Below are positions 33,883 to 43,225 of a stretch of 46,562 bases of DNA, one piece after another; the stretch's first letter is position 1, and each line of letters opens with the position of its first letter. The notes beneath the pieces were generated by a model. The model made no database searches and was not told the DNA's origin. It worked only from the letters and a program-made list of their open reading frames with translations. The stretch is from Alphaproteobacteria bacterium (GTDB taxonomy: Bacteria; Pseudomonadota; Alphaproteobacteria; Micropepsales; Micropepsaceae), in contig JAGWNK010000032.1 in the NCBI GenBank assembly GCA_028871345.1, positions 1 through 46,562 on the forward strand. The letters run 5' to 3'. Both the position numbers and the translations under genes were made by a program.

Positions 33883-35283
33883 ATGGCTAGTACGACCAAC
33901 ACATCGTTCGGCAAAGGTCGACCGGACGAGTACATCGACGCCGTCATGAACCAGGTGAAGGCGAAGAACCCGGCAGAACCGGAATTCCACCAGGCGGTGC
34001 AGGAAGTGCTCGAGTCGCTGCGGGTCGTGCTGCATCGGCACCCAGAGTTTCAATCGGCCGCGCTCCTCGAACGCATCGTGGAACCTGAGCGCGTGATCCT
34101 GTTCCGCGTTCCTTGGTTTGACGACCGGGGCGGCATGCGGGTCAACCGCGGCTTCCGCATCGAAATGAACAGCGCCATCGGGCCCTACAAGGGCGGCCTG
34201 CGCTTCCATCCCTCGGTCAACCTCGGAATCCTGAAGTTCCTGGCGTTCGAACAGGTCTTCAAGAACTCGCTCACCACTCTGATGATGGGTGGCGGCAAGG
34301 GCGGTTCTGATTTCGACCCGAAAGGCAAGAGCGACGGCGAAGTCATGCGCTTCTGCCAGAGCTTCATGACCGAACTTTGCCGGCACATCGGCCCCGACAC
34401 GGACGTCCCGGCGGGCGATATCGGCGTGGGCGGCCGTGAAATCGGCTTCCTCTTCGGTCAGTACAAGCGCATCCGCAACGAGTTCACCGGCGTGTTGACC
34501 GGCAAGGGTCTGAACTGGGGCGGCTCGCTGATCAGGCCTGAGGCAACCGGCTATGGCTGCGTCTACTTCGCCGACGAAATGTTGAAGAGCCGCAAGGACT
34601 CCCTCGCGGGCAAGCTTTGCCTCGTATCCGGCAGCGGCAACGTCTCCCAGTACACCGTGGAGAAGCTGCTCGACCTGGGCGCCAAGCCGATCACCCTCTC
34701 CGATTCGGGCGGCATCATCTACGATCCGGCCGGCATCGATCGGGAGAAATTGGCGTGGGTCATGGACCTCAAGAACCAGCGGCGCGGACGCATCAGCGAA
34801 TATGCCGAGAAGTTCAAGGGCGCCGATTTCGTGGCGGCTGATGCAAATCGCGATCACAATCCCATGTGGGCGATCAAGGCCGATTGCGCATTCCCCAGCG
34901 CCACACAGAACGAAATCAACGCCAAGGATGCGGCCAACATGCTGAAGAACGGCGTCAAGGTCGTGTCGGAAGGCGCCAACATGCCTTCGACGCTCGACGC
35001 CACAAGGCTGTTCCTCGAGGCCAATATCCTCTACGGACCGGCGAAAGCCGCAAACGCGGGCGGTGTGGCAACCTCGGGTCTCGAGATGTCCCAGAACAGC
35101 ATGCGGCTCGGTTGGACCCGCGAAGAGGTCGACAAGCGCCTGCACGGGATCATGTGCTCGATCCACAAGACTTGCGCTGAGACCGCCGAGACCTATGGCA
35201 CGCCCGGCAATCTCGTGAACGGCGCCAATATCGGCGGCTTCTTGAAGGTCGCCAACGCGATGCTGGACCAAGGTCTGGTCTAG
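33883..35283 (+). CDS. gdhA: NADP-type glutamate dehydrogenase
   Basis: This 466-residue enzyme converts 2-oxoglutarate and ammonia to glutamate. It is the hexameric class I type, with PWFDDRGGMRVNRGFRIE, GPYKGGLRFHPSVNLGILKF, the catalytic region TTLMMGGGKGGSDFDPKGK and the dinucleotide-binding fold LCLVSGSGNVSQYTVEKLL. Length and motifs match enzymes that normally use NADPH; the cofactor is inferred from family. It is divergent from the ptb-hisC operon and could regenerate glutamate for the aminotransferase. A strong hairpin follows the stop. Confidence 0.94.
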   Translation: MASTTNTSFGKGRPDEYIDAVMNQVKAKNPAEPEFHQAVQEVLESLRVVLHRHPEFQSAALLERIVEPERVILFRVPWFDDRGGMRVNRGFRIEMNSAIGPYKGGLRFHPSVNLGILKFLAFEQVFKNSLTTLMMGGGKGGSDFDPKGKSDGEVMRFCQSFMTELCRHIGPDTDVPAGDIGVGGREIGFLFGQYKRIRNEFTGVLTGKGLNWGGSLIRPEATGYGCVYFADEMLKSRKDSLAGKLCLVSGSGNVSQYTVEKLLDLGAKPITLSDSGGIIYDPAGIDREKLAWVMDLKNQRRGRISEYAEKFKGADFVAADANRDHNPMWAIKADCAFPSATQNEINAKDAANMLKNGVKVVSEGANMPSTLDATRLFLEANILYGPAKAANAGGVATSGLEMSQNSMRLGWTREEVDKRLHGIMCSIHKTCAETAETYGTPGNLVNGANIGGFLKVANAMLDQGLV

Positions 35284-35304
35284 GTCGCCCGCGACGCCTA
35301 GACT

Positions 35305-35343
35305 CGCGCGTGCGGAGGGGAGTTCATCCCCTCCGCGCGCGCG
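35305..35343 (+). terminator. Strong GC hairpin after gdhA
   Basis: A 16-bp stem (35305-35320 with 35328-35343, one G-T wobble) closes a 7-base loop, AGTTCAT. No T-run follows, so it is not a classic intrinsic terminator; it may stabilise the gdhA 3' end or attenuate read-through into the next gene 13 bases later. Confidence 0.5.
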
Positions 35344-35355
35344 GGCCTGCCGATC

Positions 35356-38313
35356 ATGCCTCCACGAGCCGCCAAGACTGAAATCGACGCCGAGCGCCTC
35401 TTCGAGGGCTTTGAGGAGCTGGAGCGCTTCCGTGTCCAGAACATTCTTCTGGTGTCGAGCCTCTATGACTCGTTCATCCTGCGGGAAGACGGGCGGCTGA
35501 ACGAACTCCTGATCGGCGAATCGCTGGAACTCAATCTGCAGCACGTGCCGGGGATCACGCATGTCTCGAGCGGCGCCGAGGCCCTGGCCCTGGCGCGAGG
35601 CCAGTCGAATTTCAATCTGATTGTCACCAATCTGCGCCTCGGCGACATGGACGCGGCGGCGTTGGCAAGCGAAGTCAAACGCAGCGGTCTCGATATCCCG
35701 GTGGTGGTGCTCGCCTACGATTATCGCGAGGTCGAGGACTTCACGGCCAGCCACGTCTCCCACGACATCGACCGAATCTTCCTGTGGCAGGGTACGCCGC
35801 GCATCCTCATCTCGATGATCAAATACATCGAGGACAAGCGCAACGTCCGTCACGACACGGAAGCGATGGACATTCCCGTCATTCTCGTCGTTGAAGACAA
35901 CATCCGCTACTACTCGTCTTTCCTGCCGGTCATCCACACCGAACTCATCACCCAGTCCCGTCGCGTCATCAGCGAGGGAATCAACGTCGCTCACAAGCTG
36001 GTTCGCTTTCGCGCCAGCCCGAAGCTGCTCCTCAGCTCGGATTACGAGGATGCGGCAAACCAAGTCGAGCTCTACGGCGATTATCTCCTTGGCGTGGTCT
36101 CCGATATCGAGTTCATGCGCGACGGACAGCTTGACCCGCGGGCGGGCTTCGAACTGGCCCGCATGATCCGCCAGCAGGTCCCGGACGTTCCCATCGTCCT
36201 GCAATCAAGTCAGGCCTTCCACCTTGTCAACGCCAAGGCCGAAGGGTTCTCCTTCCTGCGAAAGCGGTCCCCCACTCTCCTGACAGACCTGCGGAAAATA
36301 CTGACGGAGAAGTTCTCGCTGGGAGATTTCGTGTTCCAGATGCCCGACGGCCGCAAGGTCGCGCGGGCCGGCGACTTGAACACACTCTTCACGCTGCTGC
36401 ACAACCTGCCTGCCGAGTCGATCGCCTACCACGCGGCGCGAAACGACTTTTCCCACTGGCTGATGGCGCGCACGGAGGCGGCGCTGGCGCGAAGACTGCG
36501 GCCGCGGAAATTCTCCGACTTTCCCAACGCGGAGGCGCTGCGCAAGAACCTCCTGGACTCGATCGCCGAGTACCAACGCGAGCAGAGCCAGGTTCTCGTC
36601 GGGGATTTCGATCGCGACACGTTCAAGCGCAGCGACACGCACTTTCTGCGCATCGGCGGCGGCTCGTTGGGTGGCAAAGCGCGCGGTCTCGCCTTTGTCC
36701 GCCACCTGCTGCACAAGCACCGCCTGACAGAGCGGATCCCCGGTGTTCGCATCACCGTGCCGCCCTCGGTCGTCCTGCCCACCGATCTATTCGATGACTT
36801 CCTGCAGGAGAATGACCTTCTCGAGATGGCTCTCAACTGCGACGACGATGCGGTGATCCGACGCCGGTTCCTCGCGGCGCCGTTGCCGACCGGTCTGCAG
36901 CCCGATCTGCGACGGCTCCTGGAACAGGTGTCGTGTCCCTTGGCCGTCCGGTCCTCGAGCCTGCTCGAAGACTCGCAATATCAGCCGTTCACCGGAGTGT
37001 ACGAGACGTACATGCTGCCCAATCGCGGCAGCATCTCGGAACGGACCCGCCTGCTGATGGAGGCGATCAGACGGGTCTATGCCTCGACCTTCTGCCAGCA
37101 TGCCAAGCGCTACGTCCAGGCGACGCCGTACCGGCTGGAGGAGGAAAAGATGGCGGTGATCATCCAGGAGGTGGTGGGAAACCAGCATGGTTCCCGGTTC
37201 TACCCCGACATCGCCGGCGTGCTCCGGTCGCACAACTTCTATCCCATGCCGCCCATTACGACCGCTGACGGCATCGCGTCGGTCGCCCTGGGTATGGGCC
37301 GGACCGTGATCCAGGGCGAGAATTCCCTGCTCTTTTGTCCTCGCTATCCCAAGCATCTGGTCCAGTTCTCGTCCACCGAGGACATGTTGGCGAATTCCCA
37401 GACCGCCTTCTGGGCGCTGGACCTCGCGGCGAAACCGGGCGAAACCGGCCTGAGGGAGAAGCAGTTCGGACTGGAGGCCGCGGAGGCCGACGGCACGTTG
37501 CACGCGGTCGGCTCAACCTACTCGGCCGAGAACGACGCCATCTATGACGGCATCGGTAGACCAGGCATTCGTTTGGTCAGTTTCGCGCCCATCCTCAAGC
37601 ACGGCATTTTTCCCCTGGCGGAAATCCTCGACGAAATAATGCACATCGGAGCTGACGCGCTCGGCAGGCCGGTAGAGATCGAGTTTGCGGCCCGCCTGCC
37701 CCAACGCCCGGGCGAAATGGCGGAGTTCGGGTTCCTGCAGATACGCCCTCTCGCCCTGTCGCGCGAAGCCGAAGAGGTACGCCTGGACGCGGTCGACAGC
37801 GATGAACTCGTGTGCGCCAGTTCCAAGGTCTTGGGCAACGGTCGCGTCATGCTGCAGGACATCGTCATGGTCGACTTCCACCGCTTCGAGCGGAGCAAGA
37901 GCCAGGAAGTCGCCGCGGACGTCGCACACTTCAACGCCCGGCTGAACGAAGAACGCATTCCCTATCTGCTCATCGGAGTCGGACGTTGGGGCTCCAACGA
38001 CCCGTGGCTCGGCATTCCTGTGGCCTGGGATCAGGTTTCAGGCGCCCGGGTCATCGTCGAAGCGGGCTTCCGCGATATGCGGGTCACGCCGTCCCAGGGC
38101 AGCCACTTCTTTCAAAACCTCACGGCCTTCGAGGTCGGCTATTTCACCGTCAATCCGGACGCCGGAGACGGCTTCATCGATTGGGACTGGCTGGGCGCCC
38201 AACCGTCAGCGTCGAGTTTGCGTTCCGTGCGCCATCTCCGTTTGCCGACGCCGCTCGCCATCGTCATGAACGGCCGCTGCGGTGCGGGCGCGATCTTCAA
38301 GCCTGCTGGCTGA
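35356..38313 (+). CDS. Double receiver domain fused to a PEP-synthase-type ATP-grasp domain
   Basis: This 985-residue protein starts with two receiver-like domains. The first (about 25-160) has Asn92 where the phospho-acceptor Asp is expected (LIVTNLRLGDMD). The second (about 173-318) keeps VVEDN and Asp250 (GVVSDIEF). The centre (about 435-780) is a PEP/pyruvate-binding domain of PEP synthase type: GGSLGGKARGLAFVRHLL, LAVRSSSLLEDSQYQPFTG and GFLQIRPL. The swivelling phosphohistidine domain and the TIM barrel of a complete PEP synthase are absent. About 190 C-terminal residues (YLLIGVGRWGSNDPWLGIP) are conserved-looking but unknown to me. It is probably an ATP-dependent enzyme gated by phosphorylation. 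Its end overlaps cheE by 17 bases. Confidence 0.8.
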   Translation: MPPRAAKTEIDAERLFEGFEELERFRVQNILLVSSLYDSFILREDGRLNELLIGESLELNLQHVPGITHVSSGAEALALARGQSNFNLIVTNLRLGDMDAAALASEVKRSGLDIPVVVLAYDYREVEDFTASHVSHDIDRIFLWQGTPRILISMIKYIEDKRNVRHDTEAMDIPVILVVEDNIRYYSSFLPVIHTELITQSRRVISEGINVAHKLVRFRASPKLLLSSDYEDAANQVELYGDYLLGVVSDIEFMRDGQLDPRAGFELARMIRQQVPDVPIVLQSSQAFHLVNAKAEGFSFLRKRSPTLLTDLRKILTEKFSLGDFVFQMPDGRKVARAGDLNTLFTLLHNLPAESIAYHAARNDFSHWLMARTEAALARRLRPRKFSDFPNAEALRKNLLDSIAEYQREQSQVLVGDFDRDTFKRSDTHFLRIGGGSLGGKARGLAFVRHLLHKHRLTERIPGVRITVPPSVVLPTDLFDDFLQENDLLEMALNCDDDAVIRRRFLAAPLPTGLQPDLRRLLEQVSCPLAVRSSSLLEDSQYQPFTGVYETYMLPNRGSISERTRLLMEAIRRVYASTFCQHAKRYVQATPYRLEEEKMAVIIQEVVGNQHGSRFYPDIAGVLRSHNFYPMPPITTADGIASVALGMGRTVIQGENSLLFCPRYPKHLVQFSSTEDMLANSQTAFWALDLAAKPGETGLREKQFGLEAAEADGTLHAVGSTYSAENDAIYDGIGRPGIRLVSFAPILKHGIFPLAEILDEIMHIGADALGRPVEIEFAARLPQRPGEMAEFGFLQIRPLALSREAEEVRLDAVDSDELVCASSKVLGNGRVMLQDIVMVDFHRFERSKSQEVAADVAHFNARLNEERIPYLLIGVGRWGSNDPWLGIPVAWDQVSGARVIVEAGFRDMRVTPSQGSHFFQNLTAFEVGYFTVNPDAGDGFIDWDWLGAQPSASSLRSVRHLRLPTPLAIVMNGRCGAGAIFKPAG

Positions 38314-38818
38314 TCTGGTCACCTTCCTCGGCCAGGTGGTGTTCCGCGAGCCCCAGATGCGCGTGCACCTTGGAAAGCTCCCGCAGCAGGTTGTCCTGCT
38401 CCTCGTTTGACAACGGCGGAGAGTCTGGGCTGACCAGGCGCATCGCCCGCAGATGCACCGACACCGGCGCCACCGAACATTGCCCCCTTTCGATCACGCC
38501 CGCCGCCAAGTCGCAGAATTTCTTGACCACCTCGTCAAGCAATGTCAGCCCGAACGTTCCGGATAGTATCAAGAGCCGTTCGGCCCCTTCGAGCATGGTC
38601 TCGAGGTCGCCGGCCGACAGGTAATCACCGCTCGCCCCGTCGGCGATCGCCTCCAGTGCGCCGATCTCGTCGGGAACATGCTGAATCAGATCCTCGCGTA
38701 ACCTCTGCACATCCGTGGTTGCCGCCTTCACGGCCTGGCTGCGCGAAATCCCGCCCGGTCTGCGGATGAGATCGGTAATCCGGTTTCTCACATGGATGGA
38801 TCGCCAGCCCCTGCTCAT
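38297..38818 (-). CDS. cheE: CheE-like chemotaxis protein
   Basis: The 173-residue product is the last gene of the chemotaxis operon, the position of cheE in Caulobacter. It is helical and acidic, with GDYLSAGDLETMLEGAERLL and LDEVVKKFCDLAAGVIERG as the most distinctive stretches. I do not recognise an enzymatic motif. The assignment rests on position and general resemblance. The ATG overlaps the cheY3 stop as ATGA, and its end runs 17 bases into the convergent REC-ATP-grasp gene. Confidence 0.65.
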   Translation of the reverse strand: MSRGWRSIHVRNRITDLIRRPGGISRSQAVKAATTDVQRLREDLIQHVPDEIGALEAIADGASGDYLSAGDLETMLEGAERLLILSGTFGLTLLDEVVKKFCDLAAGVIERGQCSVAPVSVHLRAMRLVSPDSPPLSNEEQDNLLRELSKVHAHLGLAEHHLAEEGDQISQQA

Positions 38819-39399
38819 TCGATGGAAACCTTTGTTGGCCTCATAAGGGAATCGATTTCCTCCTGAGACATGTTCGGTTGGACGGCTTCGCCGAGTTCGG
38901 CCGAAACATCGGTCTTGCGGCGACCCACGCCGTAGGGCGGTCCGACGTTCTTGAAGCGGCGGCAGGGTCCGATGTAGTCCTCGGTTTCGATGAATGGCCG
39001 GTCGGACTTCGCCGCCCAGATCATATGGTCGAGCAGGATGTTGGGCGAGACCGGCTTGCGGACGACGCAGTTTGCGCCTGCGTCCCGCACCGATACGACG
39101 ACGGAAATTTGCGTATATCCCGTCAGCACGACGATCGGAATGAACCTTATTTCCGGGACTTCCTGCCGCCGCACCCAGCGGATCAGATCCCCGGCGGGCA
39201 TGTCCGGAAGGACCGACTCGCAGATCATCAGATCGAAGCGGCCCCCCGGTATTCTCGATTGCGCCTCTTCGCCTGTGGCCGTGAATACGTGTTTGGACAG
39301 CCCGAAGCCGCGCAGGATCTGCGCCATGATGGCGGTCGAATACTGGTCGTTCTCAACGACCAGTGCGCAGACCTGTGCAAAATTGAACTTCTCGTCCAC
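38815..39399 (-). CDS. CheY-like protein with Glu phospho-site and FliM-like tail
   Basis: A receiver domain (residues 9-130) is followed by a 65-residue tail. The acidic pocket reads VVENDQ, and the position of the phospho-acceptor Asp is Glu61 (LMICESVLPDM). Thr93 and Lys115 (VVRKPVSP) are conserved. Glu there often mimics phosphorylation, so the protein may be constitutively active; that is inference. The tail has YIGPCRRFKNVGPPYG, common in alphaproteobacterial receivers of this operon position, and then SQEEIDSLM (178-186), very like the N-terminal CheY-binding peptide of FliM. The GTG start has GGAG seven bases upstream. It corresponds by position to Caulobacter cheYIII. Confidence 0.85.
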   Translation of the reverse strand: MDEKFNFAQVCALVVENDQYSTAIMAQILRGFGLSKHVFTATGEEAQSRIPGGRFDLMICESVLPDMPAGDLIRWVRRQEVPEIRFIPIVVLTGYTQISVVVSVRDAGANCVVRKPVSPNILLDHMIWAAKSDRPFIETEDYIGPCRRFKNVGPPYGVGRRKTDVSAELGEAVQPNMSQEEIDSLMRPTKVSIE

Positions 39400-39420
39400 A
39401 ACGCGCTCCGCTGCGCCGCC

Positions 39421-39804
39421 TCAGAACCAGTGTTCCTCCGCCAGGTCGTCCGGGTGCAATAGTTGCCCCTGGACTGTGCCGTCGATATCGGCGCGCATGC
39501 GTTTTCTGATCGCCGAAAAGGGGACATTCTCGACCAGCGCATGGAGGTCAGCCGGGGCGGGCACAGACCTGTCGAGTTGCATCGCCAGATCGGCAATGAG
39601 CATGGCGTGGGCGTGCAGGCTCTGGCAGAATGAGTCGAACTTCTGAAGCAGTTTCAAGTCATGCGTCGACGTTGCCGGCTTGCTCACAGACAGCGCTTCG
39701 CCGACCTCCGCCGTTTCTCCCGCCAAGGCCCGCAATTCGCGGGCAACGCCCTGCAGCAGGCGCAGCGCTGCATCACTCACGCCGCCTTCGCTGCCGCCGC
39801 TCAT
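39421..39804 (-). CDS. CheU-like small protein of the chemotaxis operon
   Basis: This 127-residue, probably all-helical protein sits between cheD and the third cheY, exactly where Caulobacter has cheU. It contains LLQGVARELRALAGETAEVGEAL and KLLQKFDSFCQSLHAHAMLIADLA, two amphipathic helices that could form a bundle. The function of CheU is not established and I recognise no catalytic motif. The ATG overlaps the cheD stop as ATGA. Confidence 0.6.
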   Translation of the reverse strand: MSGGSEGGVSDAALRLLQGVARELRALAGETAEVGEALSVSKPATSTHDLKLLQKFDSFCQSLHAHAMLIADLAMQLDRSVPAPADLHALVENVPFSAIRKRMRADIDGTVQGQLLHPDDLAEEHWF

Positions 39805-40406
39805 TCGAAGAACTCCACATCCGACGCCGGCGCCGGCGAGGCGACGGTATGGAGGGCCGACAATTCGTCTTCAACGAGATCACGGCTGCGATCCCTGACG
39901 GCGGCCTGCAGAGCCTTGCCAGTGGCCGGCATGTACTGAATGCGTCTGGCAATGTTGCCGCCGACGTCGCCGCCCACCAGGGCGATGCCTTCATCCGCCA
40001 GGAATTGCTTGGCGAAGCTGACGTTGCGCGCGCCCACGTCGGAGAGTGCGGCGACGACGTTGCCGCCGCCGAATAGCTTTGCCTCCAGCCGGCGCCTGTC
40101 GCCGCCGTGCTTCTGGATTTCGTTGATGAGAAGTTCCATCGCGTTGATGCCATAGCATCTTGCTTCGCGATCATGTCCGTCACTGTCCGGCAGGAGGAAG
40201 TGATTCATCCCTCCCACGCCGGAAACCGGATCACGGATGCAGGCCGCAATGCACGACCCCAGGATGGTCGTCAGCACTTCCCCGGAATCCGACGTCACAT
40301 AGGTGTCGCCCAACGTGAGTTGGACGTGCCAGCGTCCATCGCGCGGACTGCGGTATCTCCGCAAGTGCGCTCTTTGTTCGGTGGCCGCGGCACGGGTCGC
40401 CATCAT
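39801..40406 (-). CDS. cheD: Chemoreceptor glutamine deamidase CheD
   Basis: CheD deamidates glutamines on chemoreceptors and can modulate CheC-type phosphatases. The 201-residue protein has the catalytic cysteine in LTTILGSCIAACIRDP and the histidine in VGGMNHFLLP. The later AKLFGGGNVV and FLADEGIALVGGDVGG segments are also typical. It is longer than many CheD proteins because of an N-terminal extension (about 30 residues) and a C-terminal tail. The first codons are ATG ATG. It starts 8 bases after cheY2 ends. Confidence 0.92.
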   Translation of the reverse strand: MMATRAAATEQRAHLRRYRSPRDGRWHVQLTLGDTYVTSDSGEVLTTILGSCIAACIRDPVSGVGGMNHFLLPDSDGHDREARCYGINAMELLINEIQKHGGDRRRLEAKLFGGGNVVAALSDVGARNVSFAKQFLADEGIALVGGDVGGNIARRIQYMPATGKALQAAVRDRSRDLVEDELSALHTVASPAPASDVEFFE

Positions 40407-40413
40407 GCGTCGG

Positions 40414-40806
40414 TCACGCCGTCAACGGCCCGAACACCTGTTCGAGCTTTTGTTTGAGGACAGCCACAGTGAACGGTTTGGCCAGATAGTTGTTGGCGCC
40501 GAACTGCACGGCCCGCTTTACGAGTTCCACATCCGCCCGGCCGGTGAGAAGCACGAAACCCGTCGATTTGAGAGTCGGGTCGGCCCGCACGGCCCTCAGA
40601 AATTCGAGCCCGTCCATCTCCGGCATGTTGAAGTCCGAAAGGATGATGTGGGCGGGCTGTGTCTTCATCGCTGCGATTGCCTCCTGCGCCTTCGGGAATT
40701 CCCGCACGTCGGTCACGCCGATCTGCTGAAGCGCCGAGCGCACCAAGGTTCGCATCGTCAGCTGGTCGTCCACGACAACCGCCTTGATCTTAGCTGCAGA
40801 GGGCAT
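40414..40806 (-). CDS. cheY: CheY response regulator (second copy)
   Basis: This 130-residue single-domain receiver carries [17 protein letters not shown], the phospho-acceptor aspartate in [17 protein letters not shown], the threonine in VLLTGRAD and the lysine in [15 protein letters not shown]. All key residues are intact, unlike the third copy. It overlaps the end of cheB by 17 bases. In Caulobacter the same position is held by cheYII, thought to interact with the flagellar motor. Confidence 0.9.
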   Translation of the reverse strand: MPSAAKIKAVVVDDQLTMRTLVRSALQQIGVTDVREFPKAQEAIAAMKTQPAHIILSDFNMPEMDGLEFLRAVRADPTLKSTGFVLLTGRADVELVKRAVQFGANNYLAKPFTVAVLKQKLEQVFGPLTA

Positions 40807-41860
40807 GGCTCATCGCCTTTCGAGCGCGGTTCTTGCAGACGTTGATGATTTCGGGGCCGATGCGGTCCAGCGGCAATTGCTGCTCCACGGCACCGATCTC
40901 CTGAGCCGCCCGCGGCATTCCGTAGACCACGCATGAGGTCTCGTCCTGTCCGACCGTGGCAGCCCCCCGGGTGCGCATCTCGAGGAGCCCGGCAGCGCCA
41001 TCGCGGCCCATGCCCGTCAGGATCACGCCGATGCCGTCCGACTTGACTGCCGAGGCCATCGACTGGAACAGAACGTCGACCGAGGGCCTGTGCCCTCCGA
41101 CGGGAGCACCTTGCCGCACCGAGCAGCGCAACGCACTCCTGCCGCCTATGACCTCCAGATGAGTCTCTCCGCCGGGAGCCAGAAAGACCCGGCCGGGTGC
41201 CAGAACGTCGCCGTCCCTCGCCTCCGAGACCTTCGGCCTGGACAGACGGTCGAGCCGCTCCGCGAAACTCGCCGTGAAGTGTGACGGCATATGCTGCGTG
41301 ATGACCGTCGGCGGGCAATTCTCCGGGAAGTGCGATAGCACCTCGATCAAGGCCTCCACGCCGCCCGTGGACGAGCCGATTGCCACTACCCACTTTCCCG
41401 GGTCGAAGTCGGCTTCCGCCGGGACAGCCGGCGGGTCACGTCGCGTATAGGGTTTGACGCGCGCGCGTGCCGCGACAACGACCTTCTCGCAAAGCTCTCG
41501 GGCACTTGCGTCCAGATGCGTTGCGACATTGTCGGTGGGTTTGGCGAAGTAGTCGACCGCGCCGATCTCGAGTGCGGAAAGCGTCACCTCCGCGCCCTTC
41601 TGGGTCAGCGTCGAGACCATGACGACCGGCATCGGTCTCAGCCGCATGATCTTCTCGAGGAACTCGAGCCCGTTCATGTTGGGCATTTCGACATCGAGCG
41701 TGATCACGTCCGGCACGAGTTCGCGGATCATCCGCCGTGCCTGCGCCGCGTCGGCCGCCGCCCCCAGAACCTCGATTCCGGAATCGCGCGACAGGATTTC
41801 GGAAAGCAGCCGCCGGATTGTGGCGGAGTCGTCCACAACAAGGACGCGTACGGGCTTCAT
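40790..41860 (-). CDS. cheB: Chemotaxis protein-glutamate methylesterase CheB
   Basis: CheB removes methyl groups from chemoreceptors after phosphorylation by CheA. The receiver domain has [14 protein letters not shown] and Asp56 ([16 protein letters not shown]). The esterase domain has the catalytic serine in [14 protein letters not shown], the histidine in [18 protein letters not shown] and the aspartate in [16 protein letters not shown]. At 356 residues it is of normal length. The ATG overlaps the cheR stop as ATGA. Confidence 0.95.
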   Translation of the reverse strand: MKPVRVLVVDDSATIRRLLSEILSRDSGIEVLGAAADAAQARRMIRELVPDVITLDVEMPNMNGLEFLEKIMRLRPMPVVMVSTLTQKGAEVTLSALEIGAVDYFAKPTDNVATHLDASARELCEKVVVAARARVKPYTRRDPPAVPAEADFDPGKWVVAIGSSTGGVEALIEVLSHFPENCPPTVITQHMPSHFTASFAERLDRLSRPKVSEARDGDVLAPGRVFLAPGGETHLEVIGGRSALRCSVRQGAPVGGHRPSVDVLFQSMASAVKSDGIGVILTGMGRDGAAGLLEMRTRGAATVGQDETSCVVYGMPRAAQEIGAVEQQLPLDRIGPEIINVCKNRARKAMSHALCS

Positions 41861-42726
41861 TGCGCGCCCCTCCGCAGACGGTAGATGGTCTGCCCGATGA
41901 GATCATAGGGTTGGCTGGCAGCGGAGATGCGCTCCGAGTGACCTATGCATAGCAGGCCGCCGGGCACCAGGACCTCCGAAAAGCGCTTCCACGTCTCGTT
42001 TTGCGTCTTGTCGTCGAAATAGATCATCACGTTGCGGCAGAAGATGATGTCGAAACGACCCGCCATCGGCCACTGATTCAGCAGGTTGAGCTCGCGAAAC
42101 CGCACCAGCGAATGCAGCTCTGTTGACACTTCGAAGACTGACTTGTTTCCGATCACCGGAACGAACCATTTCCGCCGCATTTCTGCGGGTACGTCCTCGA
42201 TCTGGCGCTTCTCGTATTGGCCCTCGCTGCCGCGCCGCAACATCTCGGTGTCGATGTCGGACGCCAAGATTCGCACGTCCAGGCCAGCGGCCTCCGGAAG
42301 GAGTTCCAGGATGGAGATGCCGATGGAATATGCTTCCTCCCCGGACGAGCAGCCTGCCGACCACACGCGCACGCGCCCGCCGCGCCGAGCCCCGCCCAGA
42401 AGGCTGGGAAAGATGTGGTCCCTGAGGTATTCGAAGTGGTGCGGTTCTCGGAAAAAGCGTGTGACGTTCGTCGTCATTGCCGCGATCATGAGCTGACGTT
42501 CGTCGGCCCCGTCCGCGCTCGTGACCAGCGCGCAGTACTCGCGGAAATTCCTGAGTCCGATCGCCCGCAGCCGCTTCGCCAGCCGGGAGTAAACGAGGTG
42601 TACCTTCGATTCAGCGAGGACGATCCCGGCTTCCGAATGGACGAGCTGCGCAATCTGGCGGAAATCCGACCAGGTGAACGCGAACTCGCCGTCCGCGACT
42701 GCCAGCTCTTGAGACCGCGTCGCCAC
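41857..42726 (-). CDS. cheR: Chemotaxis methyltransferase CheR
   Basis: CheR methylates receptor glutamates with SAM. The N-terminal helical domain (about residues 15-85) is followed by [17 protein letters not shown] and the SAM site [32 protein letters not shown] and [15 protein letters not shown] lie toward the C-terminus. The GTG at 42726 is chosen because CGGAGG lies eight bases upstream, just after the cheW stop; the open frame extends further but only through cheW. The product has 289 residues. Confidence 0.94.
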   Translation of the reverse strand: MATRSQELAVADGEFAFTWSDFRQIAQLVHSEAGIVLAESKVHLVYSRLAKRLRAIGLRNFREYCALVTSADGADERQLMIAAMTTNVTRFFREPHHFEYLRDHIFPSLLGGARRGGRVRVWSAGCSSGEEAYSIGISILELLPEAAGLDVRILASDIDTEMLRRGSEGQYEKRQIEDVPAEMRRKWFVPVIGNKSVFEVSTELHSLVRFRELNLLNQWPMAGRFDIIFCRNVMIYFDDKTQNETWKRFSEVLVPGGLLCIGHSERISAASQPYDLIGQTIYRLRRGAQ

Positions 42727-42740
42727 GCCCAATGCCTCCG

Positions 42741-43223
42741 TCAGGCTGCCTGGTCCAGGCCCTTGTCCGCGCCCAGTGATGCCGCAAGCTTCGTCATGCT
42801 CAAGAGTGTGACCATCCGGCCGTCGAGGACCGCGATGCCGTCGACGTACTCGTTCTGGTTCTCGTGCACCATATCGGGAACCGCCTGAATCTCCGACGTA
42901 CTCACGGTGAGGATGTCGGAGACGGCATCCACCAGAAGGCCCACCGTTCGATCTCCGGCGTTGACCACGATGATGACGTGCTTGGCAGTCGCCGCTGTCA
43001 TTCCGAGGCCCAGGCGGGCCTTCAGGTCGATGACCGGCAAGACCATCCCGCGCAGGTTTATGACACCGCGAACATAGGCAGGTACGTGCGGCAAGGCCGT
43101 CGTCTCCGTCCAGCCCCTGATCTCGCGGATCATCATGATGTCGGCACCGAATTCCTGCCCCGTAGCGAGGAACGTGATGTATTGCCGCCGATCCTGCCCG
43201 GTCTGGTTCACTGTCGCATCCAT
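42741..43223 (-). CDS. cheW: Chemotaxis coupling protein CheW
   Basis: CheW links CheA to chemoreceptors. The protein has the double beta-barrel pattern of the family: RQYITFLATGQEFGADIMMI, VPAYVRGVINLRGMVLPVID and GLLVDAVSDILTVSTSEIQ. The ATG at 43223 has GGGAG seven bases upstream; an ATG two codons earlier, at 43229, overlaps the cheA stop as ATGA and is also possible. The length is about 160 residues, as usual. Confidence 0.94.
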   Translation of the reverse strand: MDATVNQTGQDRRQYITFLATGQEFGADIMMIREIRGWTETTALPHVPAYVRGVINLRGMVLPVIDLKARLGLGMTAATAKHVIIVVNAGDRTVGLLVDAVSDILTVSTSEIQAVPDMVHENQNEYVDGIAVLDGRMVTLLSMTKLAASLGADKGLDQAA

Positions 43224-43225
43224 GT

